From NCBI GenBank assembly GCA_017540815.1, contig JAFYAI010000153.1, positions 1-37,464 on the forward strand: DNA of 37,464 nt, in the 5' to 3' direction. This stretch comes from Spirochaetales bacterium (GTDB lineage: Bacteria; Spirochaetota; GWE2-31-10; MWDO01). Under the pieces are notes generated by a model. That model saw only the letters and a list, made by a program, of their open reading frames with translations, searched no databases and was not told where the DNA came from. The first letter of the stretch is position 1. Each line of letters starts with the position of its first letter. Made by a program: the position numbers and the translations under genes. Of this stretch, positions 15,009 through 22,768 are shown piece after piece.

Positions 15009-16262
15009 ATGGAAAACAACTATTTCATAGATGATCCGACATTATCAGAAGCGGCACTTGCCAAGAAGCACCGCATTGAGACAGATCCGTCTGCCCGCAC
15101 CGATATAATGAAGTATCTGAGCGGAATGGAGATTATACAGTCTGATGTGTCTCAGAATGTCCTTACACATCTCAATGAATACGACTATAACCGATATACT
15201 CCGACCGATGTCAGAACTGCACTAAGTCATGACAAATGTTCTATCGATGACTTCAAAGCTCTGCTCTCGCCTGCGGCAGTTCCATTCCTCGAAGAGATGG
15301 CTCAGCGGGCAAGGATGGAGACCGGTAAGCATTTCGGCAATACTGTATATCTGTTTACGCCGCTTTACATCGCCAATTATTGTGAGAATTACTGCATTTA
15401 CTGCGGATTTAACACTTACAACCACATTCAGCGAATGAAACTGTCCTACGAGCAGATCGAGCATGAGATGAAAGTCATCGCCGACAGCGGTATGGAAGAA
15501 GTTCTGATGCTCACCGGTGAGAGCCATTCTCAGAGTGATCTGAAATATATCGGCGAGGCGTGCAAGTTGGCTCGGAAGTATTTCCGCAATGTCGGACTTG
15601 AAGTCTATCCGATGAATGTTGCTGATTATCGGTATCTCCATGAATGCGGAGCTGACTATGTGACTGTGTTTCAGGAAACTTATGATACAGTCAGATATGA
15701 GCAGCTTCATTTGCTCGGACACAAGCGCGTCTGGCCGTATCGGTTCGATTCGCAGGAGCGTGCTATAATGGGCGGGATGCGCGGCGTAGGATTTGCCGCA
15801 CTGCTTGGTTTGTCGGATTTTCGCAGAGACGCATTGGCGACTGCACTGCATGTCTACTATCTCCAGCGGAAATATCCCCATGCCGAGATGTCGCTCTCAT
15901 GTCCCCGATTACGCCCCATCGTCAATAATGACAAGATTACGCCGCTCGATGTCGGTGAGAAGGAACTTTGCCAAGTCCTGTGTGCTTACAGAATATTCCT
16001 GCCATTCGTTGGGATCACTGTATCGAGCCGTGAGAGTGCCTCATTTCGCAATGGCATCGCCAAGATTGCTGCGACGAAGATCTCAGCAGGAGTCTCAACC
16101 GGTATCGGCGATCACGAAAGCAAATACACCGGCAAGGAAGGAGATTCTCAGGAAGGAGATGAGCAGTTCGAGATTAACGACGGGCGAAGCCTCAATCAGA
16201 TGTATGACGACATAAGCGGCGAAGGACTTCAGCCTGTGCTGAATGACTACCTGTATGTATAA
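15009..16262 (+). CDS. thiH: 2-iminoacetate synthase ThiH (radical SAM tyrosine lyase)
   Basis: 417 residues from the ATG at 15009, supported by AAGGAG 10 bases upstream. The longer frame from 14958 starts inside the dispersed repeat and is not credible. The radical SAM cluster motif CxxxCxxC is at C125, C129 and C132. Downstream segments MLTGESHS, EVYPMN, VFQETY and GFAALLGLSDFRRDA match ThiH. The enzyme cleaves tyrosine to dehydroglycine for ThiG and needs a [4Fe-4S] cluster, hence anaerobic or well-protected conditions. ThiH rather than the oxygen-dependent ThiO fits an anaerobe. Confidence 0.95.
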   Translation: MENNYFIDDPTLSEAALAKKHRIETDPSARTDIMKYLSGMEIIQSDVSQNVLTHLNEYDYNRYTPTDVRTALSHDKCSIDDFKALLSPAAVPFLEEMAQRARMETGKHFGNTVYLFTPLYIANYCENYCIYCGFNTYNHIQRMKLSYEQIEHEMKVIADSGMEEVLMLTGESHSQSDLKYIGEACKLARKYFRNVGLEVYPMNVADYRYLHECGADYVTVFQETYDTVRYEQLHLLGHKRVWPYRFDSQERAIMGGMRGVGFAALLGLSDFRRDALATALHVYYLQRKYPHAEMSLSCPRLRPIVNNDKITPLDVGEKELCQVLCAYRIFLPFVGITVSSRESASFRNGIAKIAATKISAGVSTGIGDHESKYTGKEGDSQEGDEQFEINDGRSLNQMYDDISGEGLQPVLNDYLYV

Positions 16263-16887
16263 GCAAAGTGAAAATAATGCTGTCAATGAATTGACAGCAT
16301 ACATCGATAGAACTATATGTATCACAAACAGAGAGCTGTTTAATCAGTATCACCAATGTCACTCCGATGATGACTATCTGGAGCATATTCGCAGAATTGC
16401 TGCCACACAGCCGCGAGCCATTATACTGAGAGAAAAATCATCAGGTGATGATTTTTATTACTCCATTGCCGGGCGAGTCATCTCAATTTGTGAGTCTAAC
16501 GGAGTTCAGTGCATTCTCCACACTTTTGTTGATGCAGCAATGAAACTCAATCACAGAGCGATACATCTGCCGATGAGTATTCTGCGGCAGATGACCGATG
16601 AGCAGCGTCAGTTCTTTACTATACTCGGTGCGTCGTGTCACTCTGTCGAAGAAGCTCGCGAGGCACAGCTGCTCGGTTGCACTTATATCACTGCGAGTCA
16701 CATCTTCACGACAGAGTGTAAGCCGGATCTTGCTCCGCGTGGTTTGGACTTCCTCTCGGAAGTCTGCCGAGCCGTTACAATCCCGGTCTACGCTTTGGGC
16801 GGCATCCATCCGCATAATGCGGCGGCGGCTATCGCCGCCGGAGCAAGCGGCGTATGTATGATGAGTGAGTTTATGAAAATAAAATAA
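16243..16887 (+). CDS. thiE: thiamine phosphate synthase family protein (ThiE/TenI)
   Basis: 214 residues. The ThiE-like core begins at ICITNREL (about residue 25) and continues with IILREK, HLPMSIL, GASCHSVEEA, YITASHIF, CKPDLAPRGL and VYALGGIHP. ThiE couples the thiazole and pyrimidine phosphates; TenI is a related aminotransferase-like isomerase. HLP and the loss of the usual GP before IF lean slightly toward TenI. The first 24 residues exceed the family and overlap a 24-bp palindrome (16277-16300). A second palindrome (16433-16456) encodes KSSGDDF after ILREK. The start at 16243 overlaps thiH by 20 bases; the ATG at 16255 is an alternative. Confidence 0.78.
   Translation: MTTCMYKQSENNAVNELTAYIDRTICITNRELFNQYHQCHSDDDYLEHIRRIAATQPRAIILREKSSGDDFYYSIAGRVISICESNGVQCILHTFVDAAMKLNHRAIHLPMSILRQMTDEQRQFFTILGASCHSVEEAREAQLLGCTYITASHIFTTECKPDLAPRGLDFLSEVCRAVTIPVYALGGIHPHNAAAAIAAGASGVCMMSEFMKIK
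16277..16300. repeat. 24-bp palindrome in the extra N-terminus of thiE
   Basis: ATGCTGTCAAT-GA-ATTGACAGCAT: 11-bp perfect arms around a 2-base centre. It is translated in the part of ThiE that precedes the conserved core. Confidence 0.7.
16433..16456. repeat. palindromic repeat copy inside thiE
   Basis: A 24-bp palindrome with core TCATCAGGTGATGA (16438-16451), translated in frame as KSSGDDF at a position where ThiE proteins vary. Confidence 0.75.
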
Positions 16888-16938
16888 AATAAGATAAAAA
16901 AGAGTTTGCCTTTCGCAAACTCTTTTTTATCTTATTTT
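16886..16938. terminator. bidirectional terminator between thiE and dut
   Basis: A 24-bp perfect stem with a CTTTC loop. The right arm overlaps the last codons and stop of dut, and the left arm overlaps the stop of thiE. Confidence 0.9.
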
Positions 16939-17363
16939 CCGGTAGAGCCAAATCCACCCTCGCCCCGCTCCGTCGCTCCTAATTGTGAGACTTCCATCAG
17001 CTCAGTCGGGGCGACCGCGGCGAATACAAGCTGAGCGATGCGGTCTCCTGCATGGACATCATAATCAGTATCACTGTGATTGATTAGACAGACACGGATT
17101 TCGCCGCGGTAGTCGGCATCAATTGTTCCGGGAGAGTTCAGCACTGTAATGCCGTGCTTAAATGCAAGCCCACTGCGAGGTCTAACCTGTCCTTCGATAT
17201 TATTAGGCATTTCTACAGAAATGCCTGTGCCGACTGCTGCGAAGCCATGTGACACAATTGTGACATCTTCACTTGCATACAGATCATACCCTGCACTGTT
17301 TGCCGTCTGCCGTGTCGGGATAATGGCGTTTGATGTTAGCTTTTTTATTTTGACTGTGTTCAC
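16932..17363 (-). CDS. dut: dUTP diphosphatase
   Basis: 143 residues, a normal trimeric dUTPase that hydrolyses dUTP to dUMP. All five motifs are present: AGYDLYA, RPRSGLA, GTIDADYRGEI, RIAQLVF and the C-terminal RGEGGFGSTG. The start is a GTG at 17363 with AAGGAG 5 bases upstream; the ATG that overlaps it is out of frame and stops at once. It lies downstream of the M16 protease gene on the same strand, separated by a palindromic repeat unit. Confidence 0.96.
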   Translation of the reverse strand: MNTVKIKKLTSNAIIPTRQTANSAGYDLYASEDVTIVSHGFAAVGTGISVEMPNNIEGQVRPRSGLAFKHGITVLNSPGTIDADYRGEIRVCLINHSDTDYDVHAGDRIAQLVFAAVAPTELMEVSQLGATERGEGGFGSTGK

Positions 17364-17387
17364 ATTAACTCCTTTTATTTTTAATTA

Positions 17388-17475
17388 TCACACGGATTTG
17401 TGATTTACTACGTAAATCACATTTCTAATTTCTACTTTCATCGCAAATTCCGTAGAAATTTGCAAATCCGTGTTA
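17388..17475. repeat. 88-bp nested palindromic repeat between dut and the M16 protease gene
   Basis: The outer arms TCACACGGATTTG and CAAATCCGTGTTA enclose two inner hairpins: GTGATTTAC-TAC-GTAAATCAC, and GCAAATT with AATTTGC. A related end lies at 8498-8510. It looks like a complete mobile or REP-like unit. Confidence 0.7.
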
Positions 17476-17481
17476 CAGTTT

Positions 17482-18741
17482 CTAAAATTTCCAAGCCGGC
17501 ATATCACATTCTTTGCGATACAACAAATGAGTGTACCATTTATCGATGTCGAAAACTTTATGCACAAACGCATTGACATCTGCAACAGTTATCGCATTAT
17601 AACCGGCTATCGTCTCATCGAATGGGATAAATCGCCCGTATTTAACTAGCTGACTCACCATCCTTGCTGCACGCAACTGAGCCTTGTCGAAACTGAGATA
17701 CACTTCATTGATGATAGCCTGCTTTGCTCGGTTAAGCTCTGACTCTGTTATACCATTGTGCTTAATATCTGTGATAATGTCTGAAATGGCATTGACAGTT
17801 TTCTTCAGATTGCGGGCTGCGATAGACAGATTGATACAGAACTGCGTCTCGAATGTGTATGCTGCAGTTGATGTGTGGACTGAGTAGCACAGTCCGAGAT
17901 CCTCTCTTATCCTTTGGAAGAGCCGCGATGACATATTGTCACCCATGATGCTGTCCAATATCCTTATCAGTCTGTGTTCATTGAAAGTCAGCCGCAGCCG
18001 AGAGTTGCCGGCTATAATATGAAGCTGCTCGCTGGGCATGATTGTCCATCCGACAGAATGTTCAGGACTTGGCATGAGATCTTTTCTGACCGGCGGAGTG
18101 CCGTGTCGGAATTCCGTATTCTCCAAGAGTGTGAGGACTTCATTCTCATTGAAGTTACCTGCTATCGAAACTATGATATTCTCGGCAATGAAGGCTTGGT
18201 GATAATAATCCCGCAACTGATCGGCAGTAAAGCCGGATACTGATTCGACTGTTCCGATGATCGGCGGTGAAAGCTGCGTTCCTGCAAATGATTTCTCATC
18301 AAACTCATCATTGATACGGTTCTGAGGTATCTCCAACCCCATCCTCAGTTCATTGAGAATAACTTCACGCTCCAAGTCGATCTCTTTTTCGTCGAAGAGA
18401 GAGTTGTTGACCATATCGCAGAATATCTCCAAACACTGACTGACATATATTGATGGCACAATATTGTATATACACACTCTCTCATTGGCTGTATAAGCAT
18501 TATACTTGCCGCCCATCATATCGAGCGTCTCGGCGAGAGTATTCTTCGTATAACTTGGAGTGCCTTTAAACACAGCATGTTCGCAGAAATGCGTCATACC
18601 TGATTCGTCAGGACTTTCATCGCGGGCACCTTTTAGGATATAGAATGAAATAGCCGTAGAAGCATTCTGCGGCATCTGATCTGTAAGAAGTGTTATTCCA
18701 TTCTTAAGGATCGTTTTCTTTTGATTGGTTTGAAATGTCAT
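17482..18741 (-). CDS. M16-family zinc peptidase (processing protease-like)
   Basis: 419 residues. The inverted zinc motif HFCEH (HxxEH) is near residues 47-51, and the downstream glutamate of the family lies in LEREVILNELRM near residue 125. These are short, single-unit M16B-like enzymes related to mitochondrial processing peptidase, which degrade or trim peptides and often sit next to dut in bacterial genomes. There is no signal peptide. AGGAG precedes the ATG by 6 bases. No promoter was confidently placed in the AT-rich 140 bases upstream. Confidence 0.9.
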   Translation of the reverse strand: MTFQTNQKKTILKNGITLLTDQMPQNASTAISFYILKGARDESPDESGMTHFCEHAVFKGTPSYTKNTLAETLDMMGGKYNAYTANERVCIYNIVPSIYVSQCLEIFCDMVNNSLFDEKEIDLEREVILNELRMGLEIPQNRINDEFDEKSFAGTQLSPPIIGTVESVSGFTADQLRDYYHQAFIAENIIVSIAGNFNENEVLTLLENTEFRHGTPPVRKDLMPSPEHSVGWTIMPSEQLHIIAGNSRLRLTFNEHRLIRILDSIMGDNMSSRLFQRIREDLGLCYSVHTSTAAYTFETQFCINLSIAARNLKKTVNAISDIITDIKHNGITESELNRAKQAIINEVYLSFDKAQLRAARMVSQLVKYGRFIPFDETIAGYNAITVADVNAFVHKVFDIDKWYTHLLYRKECDMPAWKF

Positions 18742-18808
18742 TGGAATCTCCTGCGTGTAATATAATAATTTTTAATATAAAAATCAATAAAAATAATGTT
18801 TTTTTTTG

Positions 18809-18837
18809 TTGAAAAAATTAAGGTTTTCTATTATAAT
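18809..18837 (+). promoter_or_regulatory. promoter of the PPC-like lipoprotein/TPR operon
   Basis: TTGAAA (18809-18814), 17 bases, TATAAT (18832-18837). Confidence 0.6.
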
Positions 18838-18890
18838 AGATCCTGCGGTATGGTAAAATCATATCATAAAATATATTATAAAAAAAACTT

Positions 18891-20111
18891 ATGAGAACAG
18901 CCAACATCTTGTATATATTTATCCTGACAGTTTCTCTTCTGTTCCTGTCCAATTGTGCCCGCAGAGATACGACGGACGATAACTTGTTCGGCATTGCTCT
19001 TTTGGACTATGAGCCTAATGATACTGTATCTGCTGCTTTGGAAGTATCTGCACAAAGTTTGATCGCAGGATTTATGAATGATAAAGGCAATGTCGGCGAT
19101 ATGGACTATTACAAAGTGACTTTCCCGCAGCATGATGTGTCTTACAAGATCGGGCTGACAGGAGTTCCGGGAGTTGATACGACTCTGCAGGTTTTCGGCA
19201 CTAATGGGCGGCAGCTGTTCATCACTGACGAAGGCGGTATCGGAGAAAGTGAGAAAGTTTGGGATTACTATCCGACAGGTGAGTTTGTGTATATATGTGT
19301 TAAAGCTAAAACATCATATAATGAGAAGATCCCGTATTATCTGACATTCACACCGAAAGGCGATAACTCTATCGAAGAGATCGAGCCTAACAACAGCGAG
19401 GAGACTGCACTGTCTCTGTCTGAGAATGAGCGTAAGAAAGGTCTGATATTCCCGAAAAATGATGTGGACTATTACAGGCTTAATTTCGTTTCGCAGCATA
19501 GTTTTGTCTTCTCTATCAATGTAGAGCCGCTGTCGAACATTGATGTGTTTTTTACATTGTATGATAAAACTAACAATATAATTAAGTTGATTAATAACAA
19601 CGCCGCGGGGATTACCGAGCAGATCAAATATCTTGACTCCGGCAAAGGCAGTTATTATATTCGTATCGGCGGCAGCCCGGACCGCACAGACAAGAGAGAT
19701 CCTGCATACTCTGTTTCGGTGTCTGTCCATCCTGATACAGATCTTCGCGGCAATACTCTGTTCTATGAACAGGAGTTTAATGACACGCCTGATATGGCGA
19801 CTGATATTTGGGAGAGAGTCAATATCACGGGAATGTTATTCCCTGATAATGACGAAGATTGGTATAGATTTGATGTGCTTAAAGAGACTAACACCGTCAA
19901 TATATCGCTGTCTGATATTCGCGGACTTGATACTGTGATAGAGATATATGATAACAGGGATACCCTGCTCTACACAGTTGATAATAACGGATCTGACGGT
20001 CATGAAAATATCTCCATCACAAATATTCCTGTTGGCAGATATTTTATGAGACTCTATGCAAAAAAAGGCTCATCGATGATCAATTATTCTCTGTTTTGTA
20101 ATATTAATTAA
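18891..20111 (+). CDS. lipoprotein with three PPC-like (pre-peptidase C-terminal) domains
   Basis: 406 residues with a signal peptide and lipobox LSNC, so probably an anchored envelope protein. Three tandem beta-rich modules are marked by EPND, EPNN and EFND leads and by DMDYYKV, DVDYYRL and DEDWYRF cores. This is the pattern of PPC domains, which are usually accessory modules on secreted peptidases. No catalytic domain is present here, so the protein may be a binding or structural lipoprotein. It shares a transcript with the TPR protein 9 bases downstream. Function unknown. Confidence 0.75.
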   Translation: MRTANILYIFILTVSLLFLSNCARRDTTDDNLFGIALLDYEPNDTVSAALEVSAQSLIAGFMNDKGNVGDMDYYKVTFPQHDVSYKIGLTGVPGVDTTLQVFGTNGRQLFITDEGGIGESEKVWDYYPTGEFVYICVKAKTSYNEKIPYYLTFTPKGDNSIEEIEPNNSEETALSLSENERKKGLIFPKNDVDYYRLNFVSQHSFVFSINVEPLSNIDVFFTLYDKTNNIIKLINNNAAGITEQIKYLDSGKGSYYIRIGGSPDRTDKRDPAYSVSVSVHPDTDLRGNTLFYEQEFNDTPDMATDIWERVNITGMLFPDNDEDWYRFDVLKETNTVNISLSDIRGLDTVIEIYDNRDTLLYTVDNNGSDGHENISITNIPVGRYFMRLYAKKGSSMINYSLFCNIN

Positions 20112-20120
20112 GGAATAAAA

Positions 20121-21704
20121 ATGATATTTGTAATTATTGTTCTTATCGTTATCGCTTTGATTGTCTTATTTATCGTTCTTGCCCGCAGCGGTATATTCGG
20201 TTCTGACAAAGGCATAAAAGACGGCATGAGATATGAGTCTCAAGGGCGTTATCATGATGCACTGGCTGCTTATGACAAGGTTATGCAGCGGTCTAATGTT
20301 ACTCCTGAGCTGCGCTGGAAGATTGCCAACATCTGCCTTAAACTTAACCTCATATCCAGAGCACAGAAGGAACTCAACATCTTGGCCAGCACTAAGAACT
20401 ACCCGTCAGGAGTATCTGCTGCACAGATAAAAGCGACATTGGCAGCAGCGAGCATTGCTGCCGGCAATGAGCGTGAGGCATTCTACGAACTTGCAGAAGT
20501 GCTCCGAATGAATAACCGCATTCCGACGGCATATCGTGATATGGGATATATCTACTGTCATCAGGCACAGACTAAGAAAGGCATTGCATATCTTGAAAAA
20601 TACATAGGATTTGTGCCTAATGATCAGGAGGCACTTTATACGCTTGGTATAGCATATCTTGATGCCGGCAATGCTAATACTGCACTGTCATATCTTGAGC
20701 GGGCTCTCCGCGTTAAAACACCTGAAACTGCTGATATAGAGTATTATATCGGATTGATTTATCTCGGCAGCAAGAAATACGGACCTGCACAGCAGCATTT
20801 GTCTCATGCACTGAGTAAAAAAGGCTCAAAAGAGATCATCACAGACGCATATCGCATGTTGGCATTGTGCTGCAAAGAGAAAGGTCTCATCGATGAGGCG
20901 ATTATTAACTACGGCAAAGCAATCGAAGCGTCTAAGAACAATGCAAGAGATCCGAGTAATAAAGCAAGTATGTATAATCAAGCCGTTCTCTATGTCCAGA
21001 AAAACAATCTCAAAAAAGCCGAAGAGAACTTCACTCAACTGCACATGCTTGATCCAGGATACAAGGATACCCGCATTGCTTTGGAGGCAGTCCGCAATCG
21101 TATTGCCAACAAGCCGACAGCTTATATTTTCAAATTCATAGAATCAAGTATTATCAACTCTGTTCTGATGAAAGGTCTGCTCTACTCCAGATCACGTTTC
21201 GATATAGAAGCATTTGAGATCGAGGTGCAGAAGCAGCTTGATATGAAGTCTCCGGCTAATACCGGTAATGGCGGCGGTGAAGCGAAGAAATCAGCTTCGG
21301 CATCTCATTTGTCCGTAGCGGATATTAATAACATGAATGTAACGAGTTTCAAAGAAATCGCAAAAAAAATAATCATGGCGACAGGATATGCTATACAGTC
21401 TGATATACGATTCCAAGGGGATCATGATTATATGAATGGCAACGCTGTCAATTATGTAGTTAAGCCTACTGACGGCAGCAAAGGCGGCAATAAAGTATTC
21501 TCTATACGGCGCTTTTCTGCTGAGGTTGATCAGATGGATGTCGGAACATTCATTGATTGGCTGGAGGAAAAAGGCATCCATAACGGTATCTATGTTGTGA
21601 CGAACAGTTTCGGCAAGTCGGCTGTTTCACTTATCCAAAAGACACCCAATGTTAAGTTCATTGATCAGAACGGATTATCCAAGATCCTTATGCACATAAA
21701 ATAA
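20121..21704 (+). CDS. membrane-anchored TPR protein with a degenerate Mrr-like C-terminal domain
   Basis: 527 residues. An N-terminal membrane helix (about 2-22) is followed by several TPR units covering about 35-340, for example YHDALAAYDKVMQ and EALYTLGIAYLDAGN. A linker rich in Gly, Lys and Ser leads to a last domain (about 405-527). Its pattern FKEIAKKIIMATGY ... GTFIDWLEEKGIHNGIYVVTNSF ... VKFIDQNGLSKIL looks like the Mrr/restriction-endonuclease-like fold. The QxK catalytic strand of that fold seems replaced by SIR, so nuclease activity is unlikely. It is co-transcribed with the PPC-like lipoprotein. The domain call is from pattern memory only. Confidence 0.7.
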   Translation: MIFVIIVLIVIALIVLFIVLARSGIFGSDKGIKDGMRYESQGRYHDALAAYDKVMQRSNVTPELRWKIANICLKLNLISRAQKELNILASTKNYPSGVSAAQIKATLAAASIAAGNEREAFYELAEVLRMNNRIPTAYRDMGYIYCHQAQTKKGIAYLEKYIGFVPNDQEALYTLGIAYLDAGNANTALSYLERALRVKTPETADIEYYIGLIYLGSKKYGPAQQHLSHALSKKGSKEIITDAYRMLALCCKEKGLIDEAIINYGKAIEASKNNARDPSNKASMYNQAVLYVQKNNLKKAEENFTQLHMLDPGYKDTRIALEAVRNRIANKPTAYIFKFIESSIINSVLMKGLLYSRSRFDIEAFEIEVQKQLDMKSPANTGNGGGEAKKSASASHLSVADINNMNVTSFKEIAKKIIMATGYAIQSDIRFQGDHDYMNGNAVNYVVKPTDGSKGGNKVFSIRRFSAEVDQMDVGTFIDWLEEKGIHNGIYVVTNSFGKSAVSLIQKTPNVKFIDQNGLSKILMHIK

Positions 21705-21707
21705 CTG

Positions 21708-21751
21708 AACTAAAAAAAGCGTGTTGTTACTGTACCACGCTTTTTTTAGTT
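21708..21751 (+). terminator. terminator after the TPR gene
   Basis: A 16-bp stem (AACTAAAAAAAGCGTG with CACGCTTTTTTTAGTT) followed by T-rich sequence. Confidence 0.85.
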
Positions 21752-21811
21752 TCTCTTAAGAAAATTCCACATTCTCCGATAATCAATACAAATTGTCGAT
21801 GGAGAGTTCGT

Positions 21812-22753
21812 ATGAAAGGTCGAATGATATTCATAATATCGCTTTTAGTGTTAATGTTTGCATTGTTTTTTGCATTGTATTTCTTAGGTTTTGCCAACTT
21901 ATTTATGAATGAGTCTAATTTCTTCGTCAAATACAAGTGGCTTGACTTTGGCAAGCCGATCATTGCGGTATTTTACATGATTATACTGACGATATTTTTC
22001 ATAGTTGTGATCTCCATAATGTTTAGATTAGTCATATCATTGCGCAGCGATATTCCGCAGTATAACAGTGTTCGTACAGAAGAGCATAGTAAGAATGCGG
22101 AAGCGAGCAACAGCAATCACAAAATCCTAATTGAGAAACCAGAGCTGATACCAACTGTGCAGCCGCCTGCGATAGAGACGACTCTTGAAGAACCGATCTC
22201 CGCTTCAATCGATGAGAATGAAGTTCAGAGCCGTATTGATAACATATATCAGAATTTTTCACAGATGACAGGAGAGATCCTCCAGTGTATCGATATTTCC
22301 GAATTGTTTGAGAAAGTCTTATTCTGGGGTGCCGGATTGTCACATTCCAAGAGAGCGTCAATCATGGTTGTCGATAAGAATAAGCACCTGACGATCTATA
22401 AAACTATGGGCTGGTCAATCGATGAGAAACAGAAGATCAAAGATATTAATATACGATTAGGAGAAGGTATTGCCGGGAAAGCGGCTGCGAATAACAAGCG
22501 TATCTTCGTAACGAATATCGACAACTATGAAGGCTACGACTTCCCTAACCGAATGCGATACAAAACCAAGTCATTCATCAGTCTGCCGATATATGGTATG
22601 CACCGAGTGGTAGCAGTACTCAATATCACAGACAACAAGAACGGCTACTACTCTGTCAGTGATCTGGAAGGTCTCAATGTCATGGCTGGCATTGCATCTA
22701 AAGTGTTTGAACTGATCCAGTATAAAAAGAAATACGAAAGCGACAGACGATAA
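21812..22753 (+). CDS. membrane protein with a C-terminal GAF domain
   Basis: 313 residues. Two membrane helices (about 5-28 and 48-70) precede a polar linker, and a GAF domain covers about 150-305. Visible GAF segments are RASIMVVDKNKHLTIYKTMG, IRLGEGIAGKAAANNKRIFVTNI and SFISLPIYGMHRVVAVLNI. GAF domains sense small molecules or redox state, or mediate dimerisation. No kinase, cyclase or phosphatase domain follows, so the output is unclear. GGAG is at 21801-21804. Confidence 0.8.
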   Translation: MKGRMIFIISLLVLMFALFFALYFLGFANLFMNESNFFVKYKWLDFGKPIIAVFYMIILTIFFIVVISIMFRLVISLRSDIPQYNSVRTEEHSKNAEASNSNHKILIEKPELIPTVQPPAIETTLEEPISASIDENEVQSRIDNIYQNFSQMTGEILQCIDISELFEKVLFWGAGLSHSKRASIMVVDKNKHLTIYKTMGWSIDEKQKIKDINIRLGEGIAGKAAANNKRIFVTNIDNYEGYDFPNRMRYKTKSFISLPIYGMHRVVAVLNITDNKNGYYSVSDLEGLNVMAGIASKVFELIQYKKKYESDRR

Positions 22754-22768
22754 CTTATAATAATATCT

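Noticed and set aside
20121-21704. Active type IV restriction enzyme
   Set aside because: The catalytic QxK strand of the Mrr fold is not visible and the protein is membrane-anchored with TPR repeats, so defence by DNA cleavage is not supported.
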